Positions 45,999 through 57,618 of a DNA stretch of 64,000 nt are shown here, piece by piece (the stretch's first letter is position 1; each line of letters starts with the position of its first letter). Origin of the DNA: Salvator merianae (lineage: Eukaryota > Chordata > Lepidosauria > Squamata > Teiidae); contig QVOM02000091.1 of the NCBI GenBank assembly GCA_003586115.2, positions 1,342,251-1,406,250 of the forward strand, written 5' to 3'. The notes under the pieces were generated by a model. The model searched no databases, was not told where the DNA came from, and worked only from the letters and a program-made list of their open reading frames with translations. The translations under genes were made by a program, and so were the position numbers.

Positions 45999-47219
45999 CA
46001 GATGCCTTGGAAAAAGACAGAAGGGAGAAAAAGATACACTTTCCCTTTCTTGAAAGGTTTGCTGGATCCAAATATCACATGGAAGATGGATGAGCAGCCA
46101 GATTACTTCGACAGCTCTTTCAGATAGATGGGCACCACCTCCTCAAGAGCTGATGAACATGCTGCCAGACCTAAATTAAGTTGTGATGCTGTTTTATATC
46201 TTGTCCTGACCATTGACATCTACTGAGGATGTTAAGAGGTGAGGTCTGCGCAAAGGACTCCACATGTCTTTTCAGAAGATTCCCCATGTCAGCAGAACCT
46301 GCTCTGTAAATGAAGATTACTCATGGAGTGATCTCCCCTCACTACACTGTCTGTTCTTGCAGTGGTGTTGTGTTGTTCACATGCCTGCTACTGCTTGGAG
46401 CAAAATGAACACTGACTCAGGGAACAAAAGTTCCCTGGTTCCTTGTTTCCACTGGCAGTCTTCTCAGAGAGCACAGGAAGTGGCTGCGGAAGGCAGCCAT
46501 TTTCCTGTGCTCACCACTGAAGACCTCACAGGACTAGATATGTCCAGACAACAGAGCTCCTATTAACCTCGTAGAACGCTGTCAGAACATTCCATCGTCA
46601 GAACACTCCACAATGGAACACTCCAATGAGTGTTAAGGGCATAGTGAGCGCTCCCAGGGTGCAGGGTTATGCATACCCCGTGCCCAAGAGGACTCTTAGG
46701 CTGTACAGATGTGTGGGGCATGTACCTGCAATGCGGTCCCATGGCAACCTTAAGGTTCCATGTGAATCTTGTCTTAGTTTGGCATACAGTTCAGACAAAA
46801 AAAGCAAAATTTCTACACATGCTAGGAGACTTAAGCAACCAGTCCTGGCTGCTCCTGAGAGAGAAGAAACTCACACACTTTGGCCATGTTTTGCAAGTGG
46901 ATGAGGGACTAGAGAATAAAAAATGGTTCTCCTTGGCAAGCCTGAGGGAAGCAGAGGAAAGGGGAAATGGCCAATTTGGATAGGCAATGGGCAAAGAAGC
47001 CAGAATCTGCCATGATGGAATTTGCTAATGGCAAGTTCTTAGCCTGCTCAGTTTAATAAAGGAAGATTTCTTTATTTTTTGGTTTGGTTGCTGATGAGTT
47101 AAGTGGAAACAGATTGACTTTTCTGCTTCCAGACGGTAAGACAGGGTTTCGTTGCTTTCCTTGCTTTAACAGCCCAAAAGATTCATGCTAAGTAGATACT
47201 GTATATCACACCATACAAG

Positions 47220-47405
47220 CAGAGGCGTAGCTAGAATGTTTTCCGTCCGGGGCTGTGCCCGAGTTTGCTGAGAGGAACAGTTGAAGGAGCTGCATGGCCG
47301 TGTTGCCACACACGCAGCTTATGAACCCCAGGCTGGATGTGCCGCCAGGGACGACATGCCGCCCAGGGCGGGCCACCCCCCTCGCCCCCCCTTCCTATGC
47401 CACTG
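47220..47405. mobile_element. GC-rich hAT-like MITE (copy 2)
   Basis: Counterpart of 40435-40620, with the same CATACAAG/CATATAAG flanks. Confidence 0.85.
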
Positions 47406-48221
47406 CATATAAGATGAACTAGCATGTAAGATGCACCTATCATTTGGCAAGAAATATTTGGAAAACATAAGTTTAAAAATAGCAAGCAGGCTGATTGTTG
47501 TTGAAGTTTTTCTGGAAAAAGTGGGTCTTGTATGGCAAAAAAATACGTCTGGCATTTGATGTAGCAGATTACATTAGGACTTCGTTATTTGATGGACTCA
47601 CCACTTCAGTGTCTTTGCTTTCGCATTATCACGCACCTCTACACTTGGATTTACATAACATTTTAAGGTCCTCCAGCTCTTATTTCCAGAAGGGAAGTTG
47701 TACACTGTCATAGGTTGGGGTTAGTACAGGAACCTGCTCCATTAATAGTTGCATAGAAGAGGGAATTTCAGTAGGGGTGGCTTGTCATCAAGGCAACAAT
47801 TGCTGAAATAATTCTATGCAATAATTAAAGAAACACAAACCGTGACCTCTTTTTCATATGGTAGCTCTATCTTAGGTAACCCCCAAAGTTACTTATGGTA
47901 AAAATTATGAATGACAGGGGCTATTTCCATCACAGTGCAGTGCTTACATTTTTGTCAGTGGGTACTTTATTGTTGTGGAGTTCTCTGTTGTAGATTCTTT
48001 AATGCAGAATGATGGCCTTATCAGTTCAAATTTGGTGCAGCAGTGGCTTTCCTTCCTGTAGTAGCAGAGTCCTGTGGCATTGTGGGATGAGGAACACTTG
48101 TACATTTGGTAAGCCTGCATCACATAAGTGTTTTTTGTAGCTGTGGCCTAAGACCTATTATGTCTTAATTGCTAAAGTACAGTGATCTAAAACACATCTA
48201 GTATTAGAGGTGATGAAATAA

Positions 48222-48671
48222 GGGTACAATCAGACATGTCTAAACAGGCACCCTGTGGTTGAATCTAATTCTGAAATGCTGGACATTTTCTCACTAAATT
48301 CACCTTACTCTGTCTCAAATCCTGGGAATGGGAAGCAAAGGCAACTCTTTCTTTTAGTCAAATTGGACGGGGAGCTATGTAGGCACAGGGGCAGGAAATG
48401 TGGCCAATCCCGGCATGTGAAATGTCTGCTATGGGTGATCGACCAGTCGGGGCCGTGGAAAGCCAGGCAAATGGATGTCCAATCAGTGGCAAGCACTTGT
48501 CATCAAATCATTGCCAGACCTGGAGATGAATGAGGAAAAAAATGTGGAAAAATGCAGTAGCTTTTATGCGTTCATTAATTTGACTGTAAGAATGGCATTC
48601 TTTGTGCATCTACAGAAGGGATGCTTTTACTTTAAAGGGCAATTGAAAAAAATCCCTGTCTGATTGCACTC
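48222..48671. mobile_element. Harbinger-like MITE with TAA target duplication
   Basis: It begins GGGTACAATCAGACATG and ends CTGTCTGATTGCACTC, inverted relatives of each other. It is flanked by TAA on both sides (48219-48221, 48672-48674), the TWA-type duplication of PIF/Harbinger elements. The 92-codon frame inside has no recognised domain. Confidence 0.75.
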
Positions 48672-48864
48672 TAAGTGCAATTCCACCCACCCTATATAAT
48701 GTTGGTTACCAACACTGAAAGGTTTTGAATAGGACAGGGACACTTACAGAGGCATTGTGCATCCCTACATATTTAGCTATCAGAATGATGCTGTAATGAA
48801 AGATGCTTGAGACATGAAATACAGGATATACTCAGAGTAATTTTTTTTATCAGAATTATCAGTT

Positions 48865-48870
48865 TTTATT
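48865..48870 (-). terminator. Poly(A) signal of gene C
   Basis: TTTATT on the + strand (AATAAA on the minus strand), about 190 bases beyond the gene C stop. Confidence 0.55.
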
Positions 48871-49057
48871 ATTATTTTACACTGTAAATCATTAAACCCA
48901 AAGTCTAAAATAATTATACTGCTTCAAAAGGGAAAGAATACAAAAATTAAAGCAGTGCCTAATGGCTTCATAGTACTATGATTGACTGCTTAGGATTGCA
49001 GTTACAGATACAAGATTTGTGCAAGGCTAAAAGCAATGGGAAAAGGCTCTATGTTCA

Positions 49058-49608
49058 CTATTTTTGTACAGCCATTCCCACCAAGCTGTGCTTCAGGGCT
49101 ACACCATGAAAAAACACTGACTTAAACTTGTCTCTCCCGGCTCCACTCAGGAGCTTCACGGAAGCTTGCAACTCTGCAGCCAATGTCTTAACTTTGGGGG
49201 TGATCAGAAATGGTACCTCCTTTTCATTTCCTTTTTCAACTCGGGGTTGAATTAATTCATTAACCTCTTCCAGAATTAGTACTAATTCTTCCATGGGACA
49301 AGTGACCTGCACAATCACCTTTGCCACTTGGATTCGACCATCTAGGAGCTTGAGGAATGATTCACCCTTCTTCAGCTGGGCCTCCAGATCTTGCAGCTCC
49401 TTCAGCTTTGCTGAATTCTGCTGAGTTTCATTCTCCAGGTCATCCAATCTCTTTCTCTGCACCTTGATCTCATCCTCAGTCATTCCCACGTCTCGGGAGC
49501 ATTTCTCCCACCCTGTTCGTGCTTCGGCAACTGCATGCTCCCCATCGACAACTGCTCTCTGAGCTTCCTTGGCAACTAGTTTGGCATTTTCTAGAGCAAC
49601 TTTTTTAA
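49058..49608 (-). CDS. Gene C, last coding exon (residues ~161-343)
   Basis: The acceptor is ACACTTGCAG on the minus strand, with the exon beginning at 49608. The two leading bases complete the codon split by the phase-1 donor at 51266. Together the two exons give 1032 coding bases, 343 codons plus stop. The frame stays open through the ~40 codons upstream of the GTG at 49489, which supports the acceptor choice. Seen here: a lysine-rich helix directly after the hydrophobic tip, a W-E-K-C motif, a coiled coil at about residues 205-240, then more helices to the C-terminus. No named family is recognised. Additional exons between the two cannot be excluded, because an exon with a length divisible by three would also fit the phases. 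Confidence 0.8.
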
Positions 49609-51265
49609 CTGCAAGTGTAATACCAACTGGGGTAGAGTGGAAAAGAGAGGAAATTATTTAATCCGACCTATTGTGATAAGATCTGATTAAGTCAGCATAG
49701 TTAAAAAATAAAGAACTGAAAAAGTACTGGTATAAGCATTCTCAAAAGCTGTTAGAACAAGAGGCAAAAATAGCTGCATAACCCTAATTCCCCTTCTACA
49801 TGATAGATAGGGGACATTTTGTGTTTTTCTTTTCTTTCTTTTCTTTCTTTTTTTTTCTTTTTATTGATTTTAATTTTTTTTTTTTTTTACAATTTTGTGC
49901 TTTTCTTCAGGATGTCACTGAGACACAGGAATAATAAGAGGTCAAAATGTCTTGGGGCATGGCCCGACATCATAAATTTAATCTGTATCAGAAGAGTACA
50001 AGGACTGAATTTGTCTTCTGATTGTTCCCACATTTGCATTTTAACACAGACTCAATTCGGACTTGCTTGTTCTCACACTGATGTTTCCTGTGCTTGGCAC
50101 GGGGAAACCGTACCTTTTCTGCCACCACCCCTTGCCAGATTCCCTTCCCTGTGCAGTCAATTATTGGCTGCAGTCTCAGTTCCGCCCTCCATATGTCCCC
50201 TCTGCCCTCTCAGAACATGGATTCACTTGGCAACATTACTAGTCATTCCCCATTTGCTCCTTCTCCCCCTCCAGTCTGTCTCTACACAAGCAGAACTTTA
50301 ATACCACATGACCTGCACAATTAAGCTTCTTAAAGGGTAGATGGTGATTTCTGCTCCATTGCAATTTCACTTTTGCGCAATTGCGCAATTTAAGAGCAGC
50401 ATAAAAGCAGTGACAGGTCCGTGAAGGGGGGGACTTGGAGGGCTCTATTATTGTGATAGTGTAGTTAATGGCCAGCAAATGGACTCTGCCTCACCTCTGC
50501 CTGAGACATCCACAGTGGCATGTGTCCCCACTGTGTAGCTGTGTGCTGCTGATGGCAAAACTGATACTGAGTGGGTTCTTTGTTGGGGCAAGAGGACTGC
50601 ACCCCCAAATAGGCGCAGTCTGTTTTTTTGGTTTAACCAGCACACAGAAGTAGAGGAAACATTTAATTTCTTCCTGGCAGTGTCGAATGGGGGATAAACG
50701 AAGAGAAAGGACTGTATTTTAGCAAAATAAAATGGAGGACGGTTTTCTTTGCTCCTGGCAGTGGGGGAAGGGGGAATAATGGAGGCAGAAGGAACTATTG
50801 TGATTCCTGCCCACCCACAAAGTCTGTCATTGGACAGCAGAAAACGGGAAACCCTTCCTCTGCATGCCCCCCCCCCCAAGTACAGTCCCTTCCAAATAGT
50901 CTCCTTCTATATTCTCACATTGCAAAGTGAAATGGGCTAGTGATTTGGAATGGCTTGAGAACTCATTAAATCTGAATGCAAAGTAGTCTAGATTTCATCA
51001 ATTTAGTCCAGAAAAACTACAGAAAGGCAAGATCATGTCAGGCCAGTGGGAACTGAAGATGGACTGTAAACTGATTAAATGCTGTGTCGGAACGTGGCCT
51101 TAGAGAATCAAGGCTCTTTTCAAGCTTCAGAAAGTTGTTTTGAAGCCACATCCAAAAGACGAGATGTTTTCCTGCTCATTCGTTTATTCTGAATAACTTT
51201 GCAATCTTAATGTTCTTGGTAGTTCACAACTCTACTGCTCTAGATAAACATTGCAATAAACTTAC
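49609..51265 (-). other. Gene C intron 2, holding an unclassified repeat
   Basis: A GT-AG intron of 1657 bases in phase 1, with the consensus donor GTAAGT. Most of it (about 49920-50990) is a continuous copy of the repeat family that is fragmented at 28600-33230. It also includes a T-rich run at 49826-49890. Confidence 0.65.
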
Positions 51266-51746
51266 CAATAACCAATGATAATAGTAAGAATGGTAGGAGG
51301 TCATTTATTTCTTTTTCATCCTCTGCCACATCTCGGTTTGCTTTCTCCAGGCGTTGCTTCAGCTCTGCCAACTGACTCTCCTTCTTGTCCAAAAAATGCT
51401 GGGCCACATCACGGTTCTCCTTCCTGTGTTTCAGGAAGATTTCAAGATCCTCAAGGGTCCTCTTGGCATTTTTCTCGTCCACCTTCAAGTGCTCTTTCTG
51501 TGCTATCAGGTGCTCTATTTGGGAGTCAACATTCTGCAGCCAAAGGTCAGACTCTTTGGCTGTAGCTGCTGTGCCTCTAGATGCTTCATAGATAAAAGCC
51601 CTCACCTTTTCATGTGTGCCAGGGTCAGCCTTCTGCAGGCATTTTGCCAAGGAAAGCAGACTCTCCAGACTGCTGGTGAAGTCCTCCACAATCGTTTTCT
51701 CAAAGTTGCTTATGTTCTGTTGTGCAAAGACTGAAAGGGCCATCAT
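51266..51746 (-). CDS. Gene C, first coding exon: helical protein with hydrophobic tip
   Basis: The exon starts at 51753 after the acceptor TCTTTTTCAG. The first ATG is at 51744-51746; the adjacent second ATG (51741-51743) has the better context, with A at -3 and G at +4. It ends at the strong donor ATTG|GTAAGT. The 160 residues are strongly helical. A small N-terminal helical region is followed by a continuous coiled coil from about residue 62 to 148, ending in a hydrophobic run at about 150-161 (L-L-P-F-L-L-L-S-L-V-I). There is no signal peptide and there are almost no cysteines. With the next exon, the protein is a helix-up, hydrophobic tip, helix-down hairpin, so membrane contact is plausible but unproven. 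In gene organisation it parallels gene B: 5' UTR intron, then twin ATG. Confidence 0.83.
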
Positions 51747-52129
51747 GACTCACCTGAAAAAGAGGACAAAATGTAGGAGGGAAATGAAAATAAATATCTA
51801 ATGCTATCAGGTTTATAGTGACACCAGCTTTTGGTTGGCATCTGCAAAAGGTTAGCTTACAAGGGAATCTGCTAGTCTTTAAGGAGCCAGGAGTCTGCTA
51901 CATCTGCACTGCCAGTAGCCTACATGCAAAGCCTCATTCACATTGTGGACTGGTCTACCGGAAGCTGTGCCTCCCAGCAGAATGGCACATCCACATGGGA
52001 TGAGGTGTTGGGCTGTGCTATAGTGTCATAGCCCACTCAAATGGGAGAGTGCTTTAAAGCAGTCTCAGAAGCATTCCACAGTGGTAGACTGTGAACAGCA
52101 GTGAGTGACTGATTTGATGATGATGATGA

Positions 52130-52505
<376 letters not shown>

Positions 52506-53284
52506 GGTCTACTGGGCATGAGAAGCCTGGTGTCATTTCACTGGATTCCTGGAAGCAACAGTGGAAGTTCACCACTTCCAGGTTCCCAGCGAAAACAGCC
52601 CCAGCTGTTACCTTCAGAAGCTGGGAATTTTCATTCCTGGCCTTCAAAGATGGGCCAGAATAGGCTGTTGGTGATGCAAGTGGCCCTTGGTTTGGGCTAC
52701 TGTCCACCTGTTTAATCTTGGACTGGATTACTCAATCCAGCCCATGGCATGAGATACTGCTTTGTTTGTAGATCCTGCCTTGGATGGGATCCACACAGTC
52801 CCACTGAACAGTGCCAGGAGGATACCAGATGTGGGGGAAACTGCATATCACTAGTGGCTGGCCTTCTTGCAGGGGTGGACTCCACTCCTGAGAGCACTCT
52901 ATTTGCAGAGCAGGAAAATCTATTTGAGAAATATGGCACAGGCCAAGATGGCTCCTGCCACTACTGTGCAGAAAGATGGCCTATTCTACAGTACAGTGAC
53001 ATTTTGCCAGGCTCCAAAAATGGCTCATTTTCAGCAACATTTCCAGAACATACTGTCCCCTGTGTGCAACTTTGTTACTGGGGAACTTTTCTTACCCGGT
53101 TTCTAAGTTATGCTGGACCAGGGTGCAGCATCCAAGTGGACAGCCATCCACTCCACCCTTGGTCTAGAGAAAGCTCTGGTCCAGGAGTGGTTTTCTCTGT
53201 GTGCAAAACTGATGCACGCAGGAGTTGCCACACTTTTGAAGCAGCGGACTCTTCTATCTCTCCGTCCAGAAAGGTAAACGTATA

Positions 53285-53410
53285 AATCCTGAGTGGTGGT
53301 TGTTCAATTGTAAAGTCATGTCTGAATCTTTGTGACCCCATAGACCACAACGCACCAGGTCCTTCTGTCCTCCACTATCTCCTGAAGTTTGCCCATGTTT
53401 GTTGCTTCCA
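53285..53410. mobile_element. BovB-like LINE or SINE tail fragment
   Basis: Contains AAGTCATGTCTGAATCTTTG, then GACCCCATAGACCACAACGC and AGGTCCTTCTGTCCTCCA. This resembles the BovB LINE end as I remember it. BovB is abundant in squamates. The boundaries are uncertain. Confidence 0.5.
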
Positions 53411-53989
53411 TGAAACTATCTATTGATCTTGGGTTATGACTCACTTATCCCAGGTCCCTGTGAAGGATCCTATAGTCAGAGCACCAACACAACATAAGCA
53501 TCTATTAGACAGTGTGATGATGTTAATGTATTAGCATTAGGTGTATTCCCCCATGCAGTTATAAGAAAAATTATGTGTTTAGTTGCCCCAAATCTCCCCT
53601 GGGCCTCTTGAGCTGACACTTCAATGGTATAGGACTCAACTTTCTTGTGGGGTTTGAATCCTTGCCAGGAAGAAAACTATTTGCTCCTCTCTGCCTAGAT
53701 TGCAAACATAAATGAACTGAACTACTTCAGAGTCTTTGCTGTCTATCAAACTGGCATTTTATGAAGTTTCTTTACACCAAGCTGTTTGTCCCCAAACTGT
53801 TTCCTCCAAGTAGCAGCAAACCTCACATGGCTTTTCCTACCCTCCTATTTCAAGTAACAGAATGAATCCTGAACCATTTTCTATTCCTGATTTCAAATAT
53901 TTTGTAGGAGGAAGGAGCATATAGACCCCAGCTCTTCCAGTGACAATTTAAATCTGTTAAAATTTACATCTTCCCAAATGCAGATTTTA

Positions 53990-54195
53990 AAGTATGTAAT
54001 GATCTCTTACCTTCTCTGGGATGATTCTCCCCTTCAGATATCTTACCTTTCTTCTGCTTTTGCTCTCCTGCTTGGGAAACTGGTCCCAGCACATCAGATG
54101 TAGGCTCTTTTATAGACATGAGGGAGATTTGGAGCCCTCCCTCTAGTGGCAGGTAAGCATGCCTGCATCCCGGCATAAGTCAATCTACTGAGGAG
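53990..54195 (-). promoter_or_regulatory. Gene C core promoter and non-coding first exon
   Basis: On the minus strand, TATAAAAG lies at 54114-54107. Transcription should start about 30 bases on (about 54080). A strong donor follows, AAAG|GTAAGA with the last exon base at 54047, and a second donor (AGAAG|GTAAGAG) at about 54011. The exon would then join the acceptor at 51753, giving a 5' UTR intron of about 2.3 kb. The whole block is repeated, decayed, on the + strand at 3470-3720. Conservation of precisely this block supports a functional role. Confidence 0.6.
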
Positions 54196-54215
54196 CAGAT
54201 GAAAACAATAACTGT

Positions 54216-56702
54216 GGCTGTGTTCAGACTAGCGACTTTTAAAATCGCCTGCATGAAAGCAGCGGATAATTCCTGCGCGCACAGGAAAAAAATCTTCCAC
54301 ACGCACTTACCAATGAGGCGATTCCCCGAGCTCACGTGACAGCCCGCAAATGGAGCTGCTCAGTGATTAGCCACTCTCCGCCTCTTTGCTGAAGAGATTT
54401 TCTTTTTTTTTCATTTTTTTCATTTTTTTTCATTTTTTCATTTTTATTATTATTTATTTTTTAAGGATATATAAAATTACACTAAATAATTCATGATTTG
54501 TCAACTAACATTTTTAACTAACATTTTCACTAATTCCCAGATTTCTTCTATATTTCTTACCCCCCAACCACCCAGCTCTTTTCTTCCACCAACATTCTTC
54601 TTCTTTTCTCTTCATTCTTTTCCTCCAGCAAACCCAATCCACTTTCCAAGTCCACTTTCCAGATCTTGCAAAAGTTCAATAGAGGGTTTCCAGTTTTCAC
54701 CAAAGTCTATCCACTGCCTTATTTTTCTGTAACTTATTATATTTGTCCAATCTCTCAAAATCTTCTTCTCATATCAGTCTGTCTATAATTTGGCTTCTGC
54801 CCATTCTTCTACTCCGCCACTTTTAAATTCCCCCTTCTGACTCCTTCAGTTGTTATTTTCTTCTTTCGTCTCCTCCTCCAATCCTTTCTTTGTTTACACC
54901 AGAAATATTGTTTATTCACAGTAACTCTTTGCTGCCTCCAAATATGGATTGTTTCCGTTCTTATGTGTTTCTTCCTCTCCTGAAATTTTTTTTCCAAGGC
55001 TTCCTTCAATGAAAAAATATGACCTTGAGCTGTTATCAGTGGTACAGACAACTCGTCTTGTCTCGTAGTCTGTATTTCTTGAGTCGTAAATTTTGTCTGA
55101 GGAATTTCTGCCTTGAAATCGCCCAATTTCAAAGCCTTATCCTTTGTTTCATGAAGTTCAGTGCGTAAAGCACCTATTTCCGTTTTAATGTCCTGTCTTA
55201 ATCTCTCAAAAGTCAGCCTCTGAGTCTCAAAAGAACTCTGCATTACTTGAAAAATAGCATCCATTTTTTTAAGAAGTAAATCTGGCTGGAAGCCACACTG
55301 TTCATTTCTTTCTAATTGCATGTTTTCTTCTCTTTATCTGTCTTAAAAACTTGGTTCTCTGAAGAAGCCCTCTAATTAATAAAGGCACATATTTCTTTTA
55401 TTTTCTTCTTTTGTCTTAATTAAACCAAACTCCCATATCCGTGCATTCTGTTTACTTACTTAGCTGATAAACACCGGCCAAATGTACTTTGATAAAGCAC
55501 TGAAAACCCCGGCATGTCTGAAGAACAGAACTTTAAATGATTTATCTAAAAAAACTTCACAGCCTTTGCAAATACTTTGGCATCTTGCTGAATTACGATG
55601 TTTAAACATTCAGCATACTTTGTCCAAACTGCAATTGTAGAGGGTTTTTTTTTTCCTTTATTTTGCTCTTCTTAATGCTTATCTTAGTTTTAAAATCTTC
55701 ATTAATTAAAAAGGGGATCGGCCGAACTTACGGTCCTGCAGACGAAAGTCTTGAAGACGACACACAACGTGACTCGGAAATGTTGACAAAATTCCCCCAG
55801 CTCCTTCGTCTCCTCCTTACGCAGATAGCCACGGTTCTCTCGCAGCCCCCGCTGGGGGGAGACTTGGTGGAGCTCAAATGAGGAATCCCTCCACCTCCCT
55901 GTCACTCAGGGAGATGAAATCTTCAGACGGGGGGGTTGAACTCTCCCCTCTGTCTCCTCACGTTGCGGTTTGCTCAGAGGAAAAATCCTCTCAGCAACTA
56001 CAATCGGCCATCTTCCCCGGAAACGCTGAAGAGATTTTCCAAACCATTAACTCTTTAACTGCCAGGTTTCTGTCTCGAGAATAAGGGGAAAAAAAAGAAA
56101 GAATAAGAGACAGTTGAACAGGGAGTTCTTGGTTTGAACTCCCTGTTCAACTCTCCCTTATTCTCTCTTCCCCCCTTATTCTTGGTTGGACATGCCCCGG
56201 GGAACTGGAGCAGAGGGCAAGGGAAAAACCCCACAGTTAAGTACTTGAACAGAAACTGCTTGAAGCTTTAACGAGATTTGCCAGCACAGGGAGAAAAGGG
56301 GAGGGAGAAGATTTGCTGGTGCTGAGAAACTTTTCAACCCCCCTTGCCTTCTGTAGTTAAAAAAGCACGCTGGACTTTAGTAGCTAGGGGCTTTCTCCCA
56401 ATCCTGATGCTAGTGATGTCTTTTTTAATCTACAGAAGGCAGGGAATTTGAAAAGTTTCCCCTGCCGGCAAGAGCTCACTCGCCCCCTCCCTTCTTGTGC
56501 TGTTGTCCTGCGGATTCCTGCAAGGCTCTGATTGGTTGAAAAGTTTCCCAAGGCAACCCGAAAGCACAGAAAAGGAGATTATGGACGAGGCGACCTAGGC
56601 AGCCTTGGAGAGGCTCAGAGGCATTTTTTTCAGAGAACTTTGTGAACGCTGCAGCTTCCGTGCGACGGGAAGCCGATCATAATAGCCCGTCTGATCACAC
56701 CC
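54216..56702. mobile_element. Harbinger-like MITE, interrupted by an L1
   Basis: Ends GGCTGTGTTCAGAC and GTCTGATCACACCC are inverted relatives, with TGT flanking both sides. It is the same family as 14742-14955. Without the L1 it is about 850 bp. It lies just upstream of the gene C promoter, and the homologous + strand region (about 3490) has no such insert. Confidence 0.7.
54403..56024 (-). mobile_element. Non-autonomous L1 (5' UTR plus partial ORF1 plus 3' tail)
   Basis: A 1622 bp reversed insert flanked by a perfect 15-bp duplication GCTGAAGAGATTTTC (54388-54402, 56025-56039). It starts with an L1-like 5' end containing GAAGATGGCCGATTG, an AAGATGGCCG YY1-type motif, then a CpG-rich 5' UTR. 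An ORF1-like frame follows (55321-54809, 170 codons, coiled coil with I-K-T-E-I-G-A-L-R-T-E-L), and it ends in an A-rich tail. No reverse transcriptase is present, so it must have been moved by another L1. Confidence 0.82.
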
Positions 56703-56769
56703 TGTGTGTTTAAACTTCTCTTACATCTTATATGGTCTGAGTTCTCCAGATGGAAAGAAAGTTGGGGCT

Positions 56770-57075
56770 CCAACATCTTATGTAGTTGCAGGGAAGTGGT
56801 GGTGTCACTGGCCAAAGGGAGGGTCTTCTTTGTGATAGCCCTGGCTATGGAATAGTCTTCTCCCAGAGATACCCCAAGCTTGATAAGCTTTTGGCATTTG
56901 GTGGAAAGATTCTTACTTACCCAGGCCTTTGGTAACTAGCTCTGCCTTTTGGGTGGGGATATTTTTTTTATTATTATTATTTCTCTTTTTAACTATTTTA
57001 TATTGTTGTTTTTTTATTGTTAAGTGCCCTGGGATTCTGATGTATGGCAGTACACAAATTGAGTTGAATAAATTA
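56770..57075 (+). mobile_element. L2-type LINE 3' fragment
   Basis: Frames resemble the L2 C-terminus (V-F-F-V-I-A, then I-S-F-W-H-L-V-E-R-F), with a tail of GGGATTCTGATGTATGGCAG. It is the inverted-duplication partner of 3120-3420. Confidence 0.6.
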
Positions 57076-57618
57076 ATTCATCCTGTATACTCCTGGACCC
57101 CTAGCACTGTCCAGTGCAGGTTGGCAATGCCAGATACCAAAATGATAATATCAAGTATGGCATAGTAAATGCTAGGGAAGGCCCTGTCTAGTTACTCACG
57201 GAAACCACTCCATGTTTCCTAAAGTGGTATGCCAAGAAACATGATAGGCTATGTTTCCATGCTGTAAAATATGCAGCTTGGAAGCAGATAAATGCTGTGA
57301 AATCCCATGGGAATGCAGGTATGTTGACTCTATATCACGGCATCATATGCAAGTGCGATGCCATCCCACCCATGGAAGTAATGGAGGATGCTGCATGATG
57401 GAGTAAGCAGTTGAGTTCCTATGTGTTTTTCTCAGCACTCATCTGTTCCCCAGTGACCCCTAGGTGCCAAGAGAGCCCAGGCTTGGTAGGTGAAGTACCT
57501 CACAGGCCCAGGGCCGCTTCAGTACAGTTTGATCCTGTCAAGCCACAGTTCAGCACAATATTATGCTATTAAAGACCCTAATCATGCTTACTAATATACT
57601 ATTATAGGTCTTAATCAT

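Larger units (their letters stand above)
40986..47763 (+). repeat. Tandem duplication, copy 2 (6.78 kb, with Tc1 insert)
   Basis: Second, directly adjacent copy of 35696-40977. It carries about 1.5 kb extra (41346-42817, Tc1 element) and a longer CA run. It holds two isolated N bases (44750 and 45078), the only single ambiguities in the window, which suggests reads from the two copies were hard to separate. Confidence 0.93.

Noticed and set aside
49058..49489. Treating 49058-49489 as a separate 143-residue gene
   Set aside because: The frame is open upstream to a good acceptor at 49608, and its phase fits the donor at 51266. It is the last exon of gene C, and the apparent start at 49489 is GTG, not ATG.
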